Below, piece by piece: positions 1-8,204 of a stretch of DNA of 64,000 bases. The notes under the pieces were generated by a model that was not told where the DNA came from, ran no database searches, and saw only the letters and a list, made by a program, of their open reading frames with translations. The position numbers and the translations under genes are program-made. Where the stretch lies: assembly GCA_002694745.1 (NCBI GenBank), contig NZMY01000059.1:1-64000 (forward strand). Reading direction: 5' to 3'. Positions within the stretch are counted from its first letter, which is position 1. Every line of letters begins with the position of its first letter. Source of the stretch: Croceicoccus sp. (GTDB lineage Bacteria > Pseudomonadota > Alphaproteobacteria > Sphingomonadales > Sphingomonadaceae).

Positions 1-119
1 ATTATCGCGTCCTCCTGAAGCAGGATGCTATTGAGTCAGACTTTCGTCGCCTCGGGAATCCCCAAAATGAGTCAGCCTCAGCGCAGGCTGGTATGAGCCT
101 CAGGCACGAAGGATCATCA

Positions 120-263
120 ATGGTCGTGGAACTGGCGTGTCCCGATTTCGCAGTGGCCGATATCGTCGCACGGCGCATGGCGGGGCTGATCGGAGTGAAT
201 CGCGTCGATCTGCAGCGCGATCGGGCATCGGCTTCGCACGGCGCGCTTTCGGCCGTGCAGTAA
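120..263 (+). CDS. possible small hypothetical protein (47 aa)
   Basis: An ATG at 120 is preceded by AAGGA at 109-113 with a 6-nt gap, and the frame stays open to a TAA at 261. The product begins MVVELACPDF and has an alternating hydrophobic pattern followed by a polar tail, faintly like a small ACT-type fold. No family was recognised. The same frame is open further left to base 3, so this could instead be the 3' end of a longer gene entering from outside the window. It converges on the dioxygenase gene that ends at 269. The ribosome-binding site is the main support. Confidence 0.3.
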   Translation: MVVELACPDFAVADIVARRMAGLIGVNRVDLQRDRASASHGALSAVQ

Positions 264-268
264 CGGCC

Positions 269-1252
269 TCAGCCGCGCTTCATCACCCGTTTCGCCAGAT
301 TTCCGACAAGACCGCGCCTCGACCTGTTCGCGTGCCGAGGATCGTCGACGATCTCGCCCAGATATTTGTTCGGCTTCGGCGTCTGGTCGGCAATCGACAC
401 CAGATTGCGCAGCGCCAGCCGGCCAAGCGCCTCGTCGGAAAAGGCGGGTGTGTAGTAGATGCAGTCGTCGAAGAAATAATGCGTGACCTGCGACCAGCGC
501 GTCAGCGTGCGGTCGGTCTGCCGGCTGCCGCCGTGGAGCAGGTTGGCCGTCCAGATCAGGGCCTGTCCCTTGCGGGCCAGAAAAGGCTCCTTGCTCTTGC
601 CATTGGCGTCGCAAAGCGCCTGCCAGGCATCGGCATAGGGGTCCTGCGCGGAATTCAGTTCGCTGCCATATCCGCGCCGTCCGATCATGGCATTGGTGAT
701 GATCGGCCAGCGGTGCGAACCGCGAACGTAGAACAACGGCCCTGCCTCGGCCGGGATATCCTCCATCGCAAGCCAGACGCCGCACATGAACCGTTCGGGA
801 AGGCTGGAGAAATGCACCGAATCCGTATGCGCGGCCTGCTGCGTGCCGACCGCGAAGTTCAGGGTCTGGAACGGAAAGGCGCGGCGGCCATACAGCTTTG
901 ACAGCAGATCGAGAATGGCCGGGTTGGAGGCGATGGCGTGAACGTCCTCGTCCTCCGTCCACGCATCCTGTATGCGCGGATCGCCCTTGGTCTTTTCCGC
1001 CGCCGGGTCATCGAGCGGAATGTCGTAACGCGGGCCCAGATTGCGCCGGATCCGATCGATCCGTGCATCGATTTCGGGATCGGGAAAGTCGATGACGCCA
1101 AAGCCATCGGCGTGCAGCGATCGGGCGAGCGCCTTCTCCTGCTCTGTAAAGCCCTCAAGCGTCTCGCTTTCGAACACGGGCGATTCGATCAGCGGGACGC
1201 CGGGGAACAGCCGGCCCGATTTGGTTTGCGGAGTTGCGGTCGGTTCTGACAC
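269..1252 (-). CDS. phytanoyl-CoA dioxygenase (PhyH) family protein
   Basis: A 327-aa protein of the Fe(II)/2-oxoglutarate oxygenase superfamily. The metal-binding H-x-D is visible as HTD at residues 142-144. A distal His lies at about 240 (LLHGGSR), followed by arginines that could hold 2-oxoglutarate. Such enzymes hydroxylate lipids, CoA esters or secondary metabolites in the cytoplasm; the substrate cannot be read from sequence. It starts at a GTG, 15 nt after the stop of the TylF-like methyltransferase, so the two form an operon. Pairing with a small-molecule O-methyltransferase suggests tailoring of a lipid, sugar or polyketide-like product rather than phytanate breakdown. Confidence 0.75.
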   Translation of the reverse strand: MSEPTATPQTKSGRLFPGVPLIESPVFESETLEGFTEQEKALARSLHADGFGVIDFPDPEIDARIDRIRRNLGPRYDIPLDDPAAEKTKGDPRIQDAWTEDEDVHAIASNPAILDLLSKLYGRRAFPFQTLNFAVGTQQAAHTDSVHFSSLPERFMCGVWLAMEDIPAEAGPLFYVRGSHRWPIITNAMIGRRGYGSELNSAQDPYADAWQALCDANGKSKEPFLARKGQALIWTANLLHGGSRQTDRTLTRWSQVTHYFFDDCIYYTPAFSDEALGRLALRNLVSIADQTPKPNKYLGEIVDDPRHANRSRRGLVGNLAKRVMKRG

Positions 1253-1267
1253 GTGAATGGCCTGCCT

Positions 1268-2599
1268 TTACTTCAGCACGTCCTTGCGAAGCACGCGTAG
1301 CAGATCCTGCAACGCATCGTGATGCATGACAGGGATGCCGCCCGAGCGGGGCCAGAAGGCCCCCGTATGCCCATGAAGATGATTCCCCGTCAGCGGGCGG
1401 CCCAGCTCCTCGAACCGGTCGAGCACGGGCGGGATGGGGTTGTCGGGCCGCGGCGCGTTGACGATCTGGCCGTCCACGAACATGTCGGCGGTGCATTCGT
1501 GGCTGAACAGGCTGGCCTTGGGATCGAGGCGGTCGGCGACGACCACGAGGTCCTTGGCCGATACTTCGAGATCGACGTCCATCCACAGACACATCAGATG
1601 CGGCGGGCGGTATTCGCGGAAGGTGTCGGCGTAGAACCCCTTGTGGAAGGTCACCTGCTCGAGCGATCCCATGCGGCGAATGTTTTCGGTCACTTCCTCG
1701 AGGCTGCCGGCATAATCGCCCTCGGTATAGCCGCTGTGTTCCGCCTCTGGCAGGCCTTCGAAGGAATCGAAGATATGCATCTTGAGGTCCAGCTGCTTGC
1801 ACGCAAAGCTGAGCATCGAGGAGCTGAACCCCTTGAAGCAGCCGAATTCCGCGAAATCGCCCGCGATCCCGTGAGCCTTCAGCACATAGAGCTGATGCGC
1901 GATCGAGATGATCTCGCCGACCGAATTGGGCTTGCCGTGGAAGTCGGCCGAACCTTCGCGCGCCTGCCGATTGACGGAGGGGAAGAAGCGGTCGACGAAC
2001 GCGAAATGCGCCGAGATCGCCGAAAGATACCGCACATAGGCGGCAATCGGCGCAAGCTCGCGCAGCTCGGAAACCAGAAGGATCTTGCGCAGCGCATGGA
2101 CGAACCGTTTCTGCCCCGAGAGCGAGCCCAGATCGCCGACCACATCAGGCGCGAAGACCGCGACGATGTCGATGACATCCGGCGGAAACGGACCGACGAT
2201 TCCCGATTTCGGAGCGGAGGCGAGCTTTTCCAGTAGGGCGTCGCCCGCAAGGCTGGCCGTGCCCAGCCATGCCTTGGGTGCCAGCGTCCCGTCGCCGCGC
2301 GCCATGATCTTCACATCGACCACGCGGTCCTGCGACAACGCACTTTCGGGCAGTTGCAGCGTGAAGCCGCTGAACCGCGCCCTTGGATAGCCGGGCAGCT
2401 TGCGTTCGACATCGGGGCGGTCGCCGCCCGTCGTCGTGGTCGCCGCCAGCTGGCCGTCGATCCATGCCTCGATCTGCAGGTCCTTGCCGCTGCGCGACAC
2501 GGCCCAGCCCGCGAACCGGCCCAGCGCATTGGTATCGAGATGACCCATGGTCCCCGCCACGCGGTTGATCTGCCGAACCAGTTTCTTCGGGCGTTTCAT
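1268..2599 (-). CDS. TylF/macrocin-type O-methyltransferase with N-terminal GWA-type domain
   Basis: A 443-aa protein. The start is set at ATG 2599 because AAGGA lies 6 nt upstream (CCAAGGACTATCC before the ATG); the frame is open further upstream but has no better start. The C-terminal half is a TylF-like class I SAM methyltransferase: glycine motif EFGCFKG at 251-257, acidic DSF at 278-280, and a later DVD acidic motif for the metal and catalytic site. The first ~110 residues form a separate beta-rich module (GRFAGWAV, IDGQ, RPDV, GF) of the kind found on glycosyltransferases and sulfotransferases. It probably methylates a hydroxyl on a sugar or secondary metabolite and is co-transcribed with the downstream PhyH-like oxygenase. 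Confidence 0.7.
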   Translation of the reverse strand: MKRPKKLVRQINRVAGTMGHLDTNALGRFAGWAVSRSGKDLQIEAWIDGQLAATTTTGGDRPDVERKLPGYPRARFSGFTLQLPESALSQDRVVDVKIMARGDGTLAPKAWLGTASLAGDALLEKLASAPKSGIVGPFPPDVIDIVAVFAPDVVGDLGSLSGQKRFVHALRKILLVSELRELAPIAAYVRYLSAISAHFAFVDRFFPSVNRQAREGSADFHGKPNSVGEIISIAHQLYVLKAHGIAGDFAEFGCFKGFSSSMLSFACKQLDLKMHIFDSFEGLPEAEHSGYTEGDYAGSLEEVTENIRRMGSLEQVTFHKGFYADTFREYRPPHLMCLWMDVDLEVSAKDLVVVADRLDPKASLFSHECTADMFVDGQIVNAPRPDNPIPPVLDRFEELGRPLTGNHLHGHTGAFWPRSGGIPVMHHDALQDLLRVLRKDVLK

Positions 2600-3681
2600 G
2601 GATAGTCCTTGGCGAATGCGCGTGCTGGCCGGCGCTTGGGAAACGGGAACGTCGCAGCACCTGATAGCGCAGCGCGGACTTTTCGATAGGATGCGGCCGG
2701 CATCGGGGGCAAGCGCCTCGGCGCCAAAGATGCGGACAAATCGGGGCCGGTCTGCATGGCCAAGATTCACGTCTATTTTTACATAATCCATATTATCAGT
2801 TTTTCTTATAATCTTGGGTTTAATTGCCATCGCCTCCATCCGTCCCTTGTTCGACGGACTAGCTCGTCTGCTTGTAATCTTGGTGATCCGCTACGAAACG
2901 TGGAGCGATGCCGAGCGCAAATTCCCCGCTATGCCATATGACCTTCGGCGCAAGACCGTCAGCGGTGACGTCTTTTCTCAATTAAATCTTCGATAGCGGC
3001 GGCAATGGTACCAGCCTCGACCGCATGGAAGAGGGAAAACCGGCTTACCAAATTTAGAAAAAGCGGCTGCTAAGCGCCCCAAGCAGTACGCCGACCCGAC
3101 ATCTTTAACATGAATATTGATCGTCCTGTGCAGGTTGACCTACCGCACTTTGGTGATCCTAGCGCGCTTTTCGTCTGCATCGGTGGGTACCTTGTCCGTT
3201 AAGAAGGATTATCGGACAAGCTCTGCAGTGACGCCAGTCTCGGACTGAATGCCTATGCAAATTCGATCGCGTGCAAGCTGCCCGAGGGTGCGGCGGGGCG
3301 CACCAATCAAGCAGTGCTTCTCTCATCGTGATGGGCCGGCCCAATCTCGCCTATTTCGAACTGGCGTGCGCTGACGAACTTGCAGCGATGCTGATAGGGT
3401 GTCGAACAAACTCAGGACCCTTTGGGTTTATATGCGACCATCCACTCGTTCGATACGGAAATTGATTGGAAAGGGGACGGATGCCAACCTTGGCAAATCG
3501 ATGGTGAACCATCCGTGGCAAACATAATTGCGGCGACTGCCCTCTTCCATCACCGTGCCATTGAAGGGGCTTCGTCCGATCGCTCAGGGCAGTGTTCAAA
3601 GCGATAGTAGAAAATCCAATGCAAAATTCGTGTCATACGTTAGATCTTATGCAGGTGAGATTGACGGATAGGAGAAGATTG
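2600..3681. other. gene-poor region, no supported gene
   Basis: About 1.1 kb with no reading frame showing normal codon use, a ribosome-binding site or a recognisable protein family on either strand. The part at 2760-2830 is AT-rich and could hold the promoter of the methyltransferase operon on the minus strand. The stretch near 3398-3430 (GGTGTCGAACAAACTCAGGA) resembles a transposon end, but no partner repeat or transposase is visible. Base composition is lower in GC than the flanks, which fits an insertion or decay zone. Confidence 0.4.
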
Positions 3682-3843
3682 GTGCCTAAAAAAAGACAAG
3701 AAGAAGATGAAACTGACCCTCTATCTAGAGTAGGGACAGTAAATGCGCTTCAGGCAACTGACATCACAAGCGAAATCAAACTCAAAATCAACGACCAGAT
3801 TGCGATCTGGAAAGCGATGGCTCTTTGGATGTCTGAAGATTAG
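3682..3843 (+). CDS. small charged hypothetical protein (53 aa)
   Basis: A GTG start at 3682 is preceded by AGGAG at 3670-3674 with a 7-nt gap. The product begins MPKKRQEEDETDP and continues as a likely amphipathic helix (EIKLKINDQIAIWKAMALW). It is highly charged at the N-terminus, with no signal peptide and no recognised domain. It lies alone in the low-GC gap. An in-frame ATG at 3592 exists, but it lacks a good ribosome-binding site and gives an atypical leader. The codon composition differs from the neighbouring enzyme genes, in keeping with transferred DNA. It may be real or chance. Confidence 0.35.
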   Translation: MPKKRQEEDETDPLSRVGTVNALQATDITSEIKLKINDQIAIWKAMALWMSED

Positions 3844-4605
3844 AGTGATTGCCGACTTGGCCTACAATAGCCTCACGTAGAGAAGCCACCCCGTTATCGC
3901 ATCGGGCACCGACGCCGTAGATGTCTAGCTTCAGGTGGGTCTGGCACGACAGCCGTTGATTGATAGGGAACTCGGTGGTCCTAATTTAACAGCGAATAGT
4001 CAGCAGCAGATCGACATGCGCTCTGCCGCTCCTGCAACGAACGCTCTGCTGCAGCGCGGCGACCAATGGGCCGCGAGAAGCTAGAAAATTGATGACTAAG
4101 CAAGGCGGTCAGGCGGATCACCCGCCACGCGCCTCGCCCCCATTTGAGAGAACAAAGAAACCCGCCTGTCCATACCATCGCCTTCGCTGACTCGCGAAGT
4201 TAGTAAATTGCCTGAAGAAATTAAGGTCCACGATGATGTCCAACAATCGAGCCGTTTCATGTCGCGGGGGTTTCGAATAGCGACATCGCTAACTCGAATG
4301 ATTTCTTCAGCAAGCCTTTGTCATTTTTGGGAATTGCGATGTTCAGAGCCAGTGCGGCGGCAACTTTCCTGCCGCTGGATCGCGCGCGATCAGCAAAATG
4401 GCGCATCTGGCATTGGCCGCCGCAAGTGCTTCGGCGCGGCCACTGCCCTGCGCGCCGCCCACCAATACGAAATTCCTCGGTCGCCATTCCATCGGCTCGA
4501 TCCCGTCATCCGCCTTAATTCTGCACGCTTGCCCGTTCCGTCGAATGCCTACCACATGCTAAGAAAAGGCACTTTCAGCCTATCCTAGATATGTGGCGGA
4601 CCTCC
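3844..4605. other. gene-poor region with an SDR remnant
   Basis: No intact gene was found in these 760 bases on either strand. The only protein-like signal is the SDR N-terminal fragment listed separately at 4343-4492. The rest has short frames without ribosome-binding sites. With the stretch before 3682 it forms a ~2-kb low-coding zone between two metabolic blocks. Confidence 0.4.
4343..4492 (-). pseudogene. remnant of an SDR N-terminus
   Basis: A 49-residue open stretch, in a frame that begins at 4555, reads like the first Rossmann strand and glycine loop of a short-chain dehydrogenase: PRNFVLVGGAQGSGRAEAL, then AILLIARD. The usual Thr before the glycine motif is replaced, and the frame stops at about 50 residues of the 250 expected. 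No continuation of the SDR was seen in other frames downstream. This is interpreted as a decayed gene fragment; chance similarity is possible because the region is short. Confidence 0.35.
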
Positions 4606-5769
4606 TTAGAACGAACGGGGCAACCCAAGGCTTTCCGCAATTCCGTTACGCACCATTTCATTGGTGATCGGACCGATCCGCCACAAGCGGCTGTCGCGCC
4701 AATAGCGTTGCATGTCGGTTTCGGTCGAATAGCCCATGCCGCCAAGGATTTGGATGCCGAGATCGGCGGCCTTGTTGGCATTTTCCGACGCCATCAGCTT
4801 GAGCATGTTGGCCTCAACCCCAACCTGTTCGCCCCGGCTCTGCTTGTCAGCGCAATAATGCAGCATCAGTTCTGTCGTCTTTTGCATCGTCGCAATATCG
4901 GCCACGCAATGCTGCAGGCTCTGGAAGCGTCCGATGACCCCGCCGAACGCCTTGCGCTGCTGCATGTAGTCGAGGGCATCTTCCAGCACGCCGTCGATCA
5001 CGCCAAGGCAGAACGCGCCGACCATGATGCGTTCGTTGTTGAGCGTCGGGAGCAGCATGTACCAGGCCTTGTCCGGCTCACCCAGCACGGCGTCATCGGC
5101 GACCAATGCATTGTCGAAATGGATGGAGCAGCTGCCCATCGACCGCATGCCAAGCTTGGCCAGAGGCGTGATCTTCACGCCCTCGGTTCTGGTCGGAACC
5201 CAGAACAGGGTCAGGCCCTGATGCTTCTTTTCCGCCGTTTTGTCGCTGCGCGCGATGACCAGCAGGTAATCCGCGACATGTGCGGATGAACTCCAGATCT
5301 TTTCGCCGTTCAGGACCCAGCCCCCATCGACCTTTTCCGCTGTGGTAGCCATCGCGCCCAGCAGGTCGGTGCCGCCAGCGGGTTCGGTAAAGGCGATCGC
5401 GGCCTTGAGCCGGCCGTTGGCGATTTCCGGCAGGAACTTCGCCTTCTGCTCCAGGCTGCCGTAGAGGCCGATGGATTTCGATCCGGCGAACGAGGTGATG
5501 CCCCAGATCCATGCGAGCCCGCCCAGCGTCCGCGCAAGCTCGCGCGCGAGCAGCATCTGCATCACGACATCGCCGCCCTGTCCTTCGTAATCCTCCGAAA
5601 TTCCGACTCCATGGAAACCGGCCTCGGCGAACTTATCCCAAAGGGCGAAGGGGTAGTTATGTTCGTCCATTTCAAGGCTGCGGGCCCAGTCCTTGGGTGC
5701 CTCGTTGTCCACCCAGCGACGAACCATGTCCCTGAAGGCCTGATATTCTTCGGGAAGTTCGAAATCCAT
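4606..5769 (-). CDS. acyl-CoA dehydrogenase (paralogue 1)
   Basis: A 387-aa FAD-dependent acyl-CoA dehydrogenase of normal length. It shows the family FAD/substrate segments (AFTEPAGGTDLLGA, KAFGGVIGRFQ, QILGGMGYSTE) and ends LPRSF. A Glu in LNNERIMVG sits where isovaleryl-CoA-dehydrogenase-type enzymes carry their catalytic base, whereas the medium-chain-type Glu position is not acidic. It should introduce a 2,3-double bond into an acyl-CoA, passing electrons to ETF. It is 40 nt downstream of a GntR regulator on the same strand, likely one unit. It is clearly paralogous to the gene at 39234-40397, which has the same length, ends and motifs. Confidence 0.88.
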   Translation of the reverse strand: MDFELPEEYQAFRDMVRRWVDNEAPKDWARSLEMDEHNYPFALWDKFAEAGFHGVGISEDYEGQGGDVVMQMLLARELARTLGGLAWIWGITSFAGSKSIGLYGSLEQKAKFLPEIANGRLKAAIAFTEPAGGTDLLGAMATTAEKVDGGWVLNGEKIWSSSAHVADYLLVIARSDKTAEKKHQGLTLFWVPTRTEGVKITPLAKLGMRSMGSCSIHFDNALVADDAVLGEPDKAWYMLLPTLNNERIMVGAFCLGVIDGVLEDALDYMQQRKAFGGVIGRFQSLQHCVADIATMQKTTELMLHYCADKQSRGEQVGVEANMLKLMASENANKAADLGIQILGGMGYSTETDMQRYWRDSRLWRIGPITNEMVRNGIAESLGLPRSF

Positions 5770-5809
5770 GCTGTTCTCCTCAATCGTTTAGTCTTTATAA
5801 TCGAATTGG

Positions 5810-6535
5810 TTATCTGGCCCGGTCGCCAGCCATGGCCAGCAATCTGGCCGCCAATTCGTCGAGCTGGATCAACACGCCGTCGGCATCGCCCCGTTTGAGA
5901 CAGGCCAAAATGGCCTTGTGCTTGCGCAAACCGGCCTTTGAAATCGTGGTCGATCCATGCAGCAGGATGAACCGCGCAATCAGCGAGCGGCGGTCAAGCG
6001 TTGAGCGCAGTAGTTCCGCATTTGCCGAGGCGATGATGAAGACCGAATGGAATTCATGGCCGGCGCGGATCGCCGCCAGTGCGTGGCCCCGGTCCAGCGC
6101 GTCGCGGTAAATCTCGATAGCATGCCCCAGCCGCGCTATTTCCTCTGGCCCGATGTTGGGCATGCCCCATTCGTAGCCGAACCGCCAAAGCTTGGTCTGA
6201 ACGCGCAGCAAGTCGTGCGTCGCGGCGAGATCGATGGGCGTCACCCGTTTCAGGCGATGCGCCTCAACCTGCAGCAAGCCTTCTGCCGCCAACGCAGCAA
6301 AAGCCTCCCGAACGGGCGTCGGGCTTACGCCCAATTGTTCGGCAACCGCGGTTTCCCGCAAAAGGGTTCCGGGGGCGATGCGGGCGCTGACTATTTCCAG
6401 CCGCAGCCTTTCCGCCACCGCTTCGGCGCGTGTCGCGTTCGGCTGGAGCGGGGTTAGCGAGCCGGTGGCAAGCGCCACCTGCGGCTCGATGCCGGGCGAC
6501 GGCATATGCGAATCTGTTCGGTCCAGCGCTCCCAT
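5810..6535 (-). CDS. GntR-family transcriptional regulator, FCD type
   Basis: A 241-aa regulator. Residues ~34-100 form the GntR winged helix-turn-helix (AEAVAERLRLEI, LGVSPTPVREAFAALAAEGLL), and the rest is an all-helical FCD-type ligand domain. Members usually sense organic acids or acyl metabolites and repress their own operon. A perfect 12-bp palindrome, ATTCTATAGAAT at 6575-6586, lies 40 bp upstream of the start and is the best operator candidate. The gene is followed on the same strand by an acyl-CoA dehydrogenase, so it probably controls that gene and itself. Confidence 0.85.
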   Translation of the reverse strand: MGALDRTDSHMPSPGIEPQVALATGSLTPLQPNATRAEAVAERLRLEIVSARIAPGTLLRETAVAEQLGVSPTPVREAFAALAAEGLLQVEAHRLKRVTPIDLAATHDLLRVQTKLWRFGYEWGMPNIGPEEIARLGHAIEIYRDALDRGHALAAIRAGHEFHSVFIIASANAELLRSTLDRRSLIARFILLHGSTTISKAGLRKHKAILACLKRGDADGVLIQLDELAARLLAMAGDRAR

Positions 6536-6574
6536 TTTTTACCTGCTAGGGACGATCCGAGCTATATGCAATAT

Positions 6575-6586
6575 ATTCTATAGAAT
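6575..6586. promoter_or_regulatory. perfect palindrome, likely GntR operator
   Basis: ATTCTATAGAAT is a perfect 12-bp inverted repeat in an AT-rich patch 40-51 bp upstream of the GntR start. FCD-type GntR regulators commonly bind short AT-rich palindromes of this shape that overlap their own promoter. No second copy was seen in the window. Confidence 0.5.
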
Positions 6587-6689
6587 GTTTTGTTACGCGA
6601 GCAGCTCTTCCACCGATCGACGGATCGACCGCCAATCCCCCGGAAATGATCGTGTCAGTATCGGCCAGCCCGAACTTGCCGGGCCCGAA

Positions 6690-6968
6690 TCACGGCCATT
6701 GCGAAAGCCTGCCCCCCATCCCGTCGAACACCGGCTTCATCTGTTCCGGTACGTTTCCGATGCCAACGCCGGTTCCGAATTTCACGCCTCGCCGTTCGTA
6801 GATCCGCCAGCCGTCAGGGGTGCGCCGCAGGCGATCCTGATAGCCGCCGATGGCCAGCAGGTCCGTCTGCGAATGTTCGTCGCCATCTTCGCGATGGAAC
6901 CAGTGCCACGCCATGACGCGGGAACTGGCGCGGGCCTCGTCGCCGTCGATCTCGATGGTGCTTTGCAA
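6690..6968 (-). pseudogene. C-terminal fragment of a SnoaL/NTF2-like protein
   Basis: 92 codons from a TTG at 6968 give only the second half of a SnoaL-like barrel: a strand with WHWFHRE, then GGYQDRLRRTPDGWRIYERRG, the typical end of the fold. Family members are 130-180 aa, so the first 50-80 residues are missing. The frame stays open upstream into the 3' end of the kinase-like gene but has no proper start. This suggests a deletion that fused the remnant to the end of the 6989-8083 gene. A short functional version cannot be excluded. Confidence 0.5.
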
Positions 6969-6988
6969 GGAAATTACCGCGCCCAGCG

Positions 6989-8083
6989 CTAGATTGACGC
7001 GTCGACCAGCTTGGCGGTCTCGAGATCTTCATAGGCTGTCGTCAGGCGAAGGTGGTTCATCACATTGATTTCCCACCCGTAATTTACGACCGGAGTGGTA
7101 AGCCACCCGATATAGACCGCCCATACCATCATGTGCCGATACTCGTTCCAGACCGTATCCATCGATGGCGCGTTCGCGACGCCTTCCTGCGACAGCCGGT
7201 CGAGATAATAGGCAAGCAAGTCACGTTCGCTGCCGCGCCGATCTTCGATCGAAAGCCCGGTTGCGATAATATAGCTGACGTCGTGCATCGCATAGCCGCG
7301 CACCATCAGTTGCCAGTCGAGCAGTCCGGCGACACCGTTGGGCAGCCGGTAGGTGTTCCCAAAGTGCGTGTCGCCGTGGAGCAGTGTCTGAGGCAGGGTC
7401 GATTGATGCCGCTGAAGTGCCTGGACGCCCGCCAGAAGTCGGTCAGGCGTGGAGCGGAGCCGCTGCACCATCTCGCGCTTGAAGTTTTCGTTCTCAACCT
7501 CATGCGCAATATAGGATGGAGCCACACGGTTCATCAGATCCGCGACCTTGCCCTCGATATGGGTCTCGACCCAGACGAGATCGCCCGAGAAACGCGGTGA
7601 ATCCCAGAAGCGGGCGTGAAGACTTGCCAATTGGTCGAGCAGCAGGCGGATATCGTCCGGTCCGGTGCGCTGCGTCGTATTGGGAAAGGTTGCACCGCGT
7701 TCGGTCAGGTCTTCCAGCAACAAACCGAAATGGGTGGATTCCGCATTGAAATCCCCTCCGAAGCAGCGGGGCGCCTCAATCGTCAGTTCGGGACGAATGT
7801 TCAGGTAGAATGCGACTTCGTTGGCGTAAAAGGGTGCCATCACCTCATCGATCGCGCGGGTCAGCTTGATGACCAGCCGGGTCGGAATATCGGCGGGCGA
7901 TCCGGCGGCATAGTCGACTTCGATCGCAACGCGTCCGGCGGTCGATACCATCTGTTCGCCGTAAGTCTTGGCATCGAGTATACGAACAGCCGTGACTGAT
8001 GCGGATGGATTCGCGGTCGCCAGCAAAAGATTGATGTAGTCCGGCGTAATCCCGTCGGTTGATGTTGGATGGGCTAGAGCCAT
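6989..8083 (-). CDS. aminoglycoside-phosphotransferase-like kinase (APH family), copy 1
   Basis: A 364-aa protein with the APH/choline-kinase fold. The catalytic loop reads LLHGDTHFGN and the metal-binding segment GLLDWQL. An ATP-lobe strand pattern (RLVIKLTR) precedes LLLEDLTERG. Such proteins in catabolic clusters phosphorylate small alcohols or have unknown substrates; antibiotic resistance should not be assumed. The start ATG at 8083 has AAGG/GGGA upstream. It resembles the protein at 60355-61506 in length, loop sequences and order of motifs. The SnoaL fragment follows directly. Confidence 0.75.
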   Translation of the reverse strand: MALAHPTSTDGITPDYINLLLATANPSASVTAVRILDAKTYGEQMVSTAGRVAIEVDYAAGSPADIPTRLVIKLTRAIDEVMAPFYANEVAFYLNIRPELTIEAPRCFGGDFNAESTHFGLLLEDLTERGATFPNTTQRTGPDDIRLLLDQLASLHARFWDSPRFSGDLVWVETHIEGKVADLMNRVAPSYIAHEVENENFKREMVQRLRSTPDRLLAGVQALQRHQSTLPQTLLHGDTHFGNTYRLPNGVAGLLDWQLMVRGYAMHDVSYIIATGLSIEDRRGSERDLLAYYLDRLSQEGVANAPSMDTVWNEYRHMMVWAVYIGWLTTPVVNYGWEINVMNHLRLTTAYEDLETAKLVDASI

Positions 8084-8162
8084 GATCCTTATCCCTTATT
8101 TCGCGGCTATTGGCCTAATCGGCAATCAAGGCTTCGTGCGCCGTAGGGCGCGTCCGTCACCT

Positions 8163-8185
8163 GTTCGCCGATCTAAGTGGCGAAC
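8163..8185. repeat. inverted repeat GTTCGCC-N9-GGCGAAC
   Basis: A perfect 7-bp inverted repeat lies between the kinase-like gene (start 8083) and the stop of the CrtI-like gene at 8205. It could be an operator of the kinase-like unit or a weak transcript-end hairpin; no T-run follows. Confidence 0.35.
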
Positions 8186-8204
8186 GCCGTCATCGTGGCC
8201 CTTC

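Noticed and set aside
3398-3430. Possible insertion-sequence end (GGTGTCGAACAAACTCAGGA)
   Set aside because: It looks like a transposon terminus, but no matching inverted repeat, target duplication or transposase was found nearby.
6989-8083. Aminoglycoside resistance gene
   Set aside because: Only the general APH fold is present. The context is catabolic, so a resistance label would be misleading.
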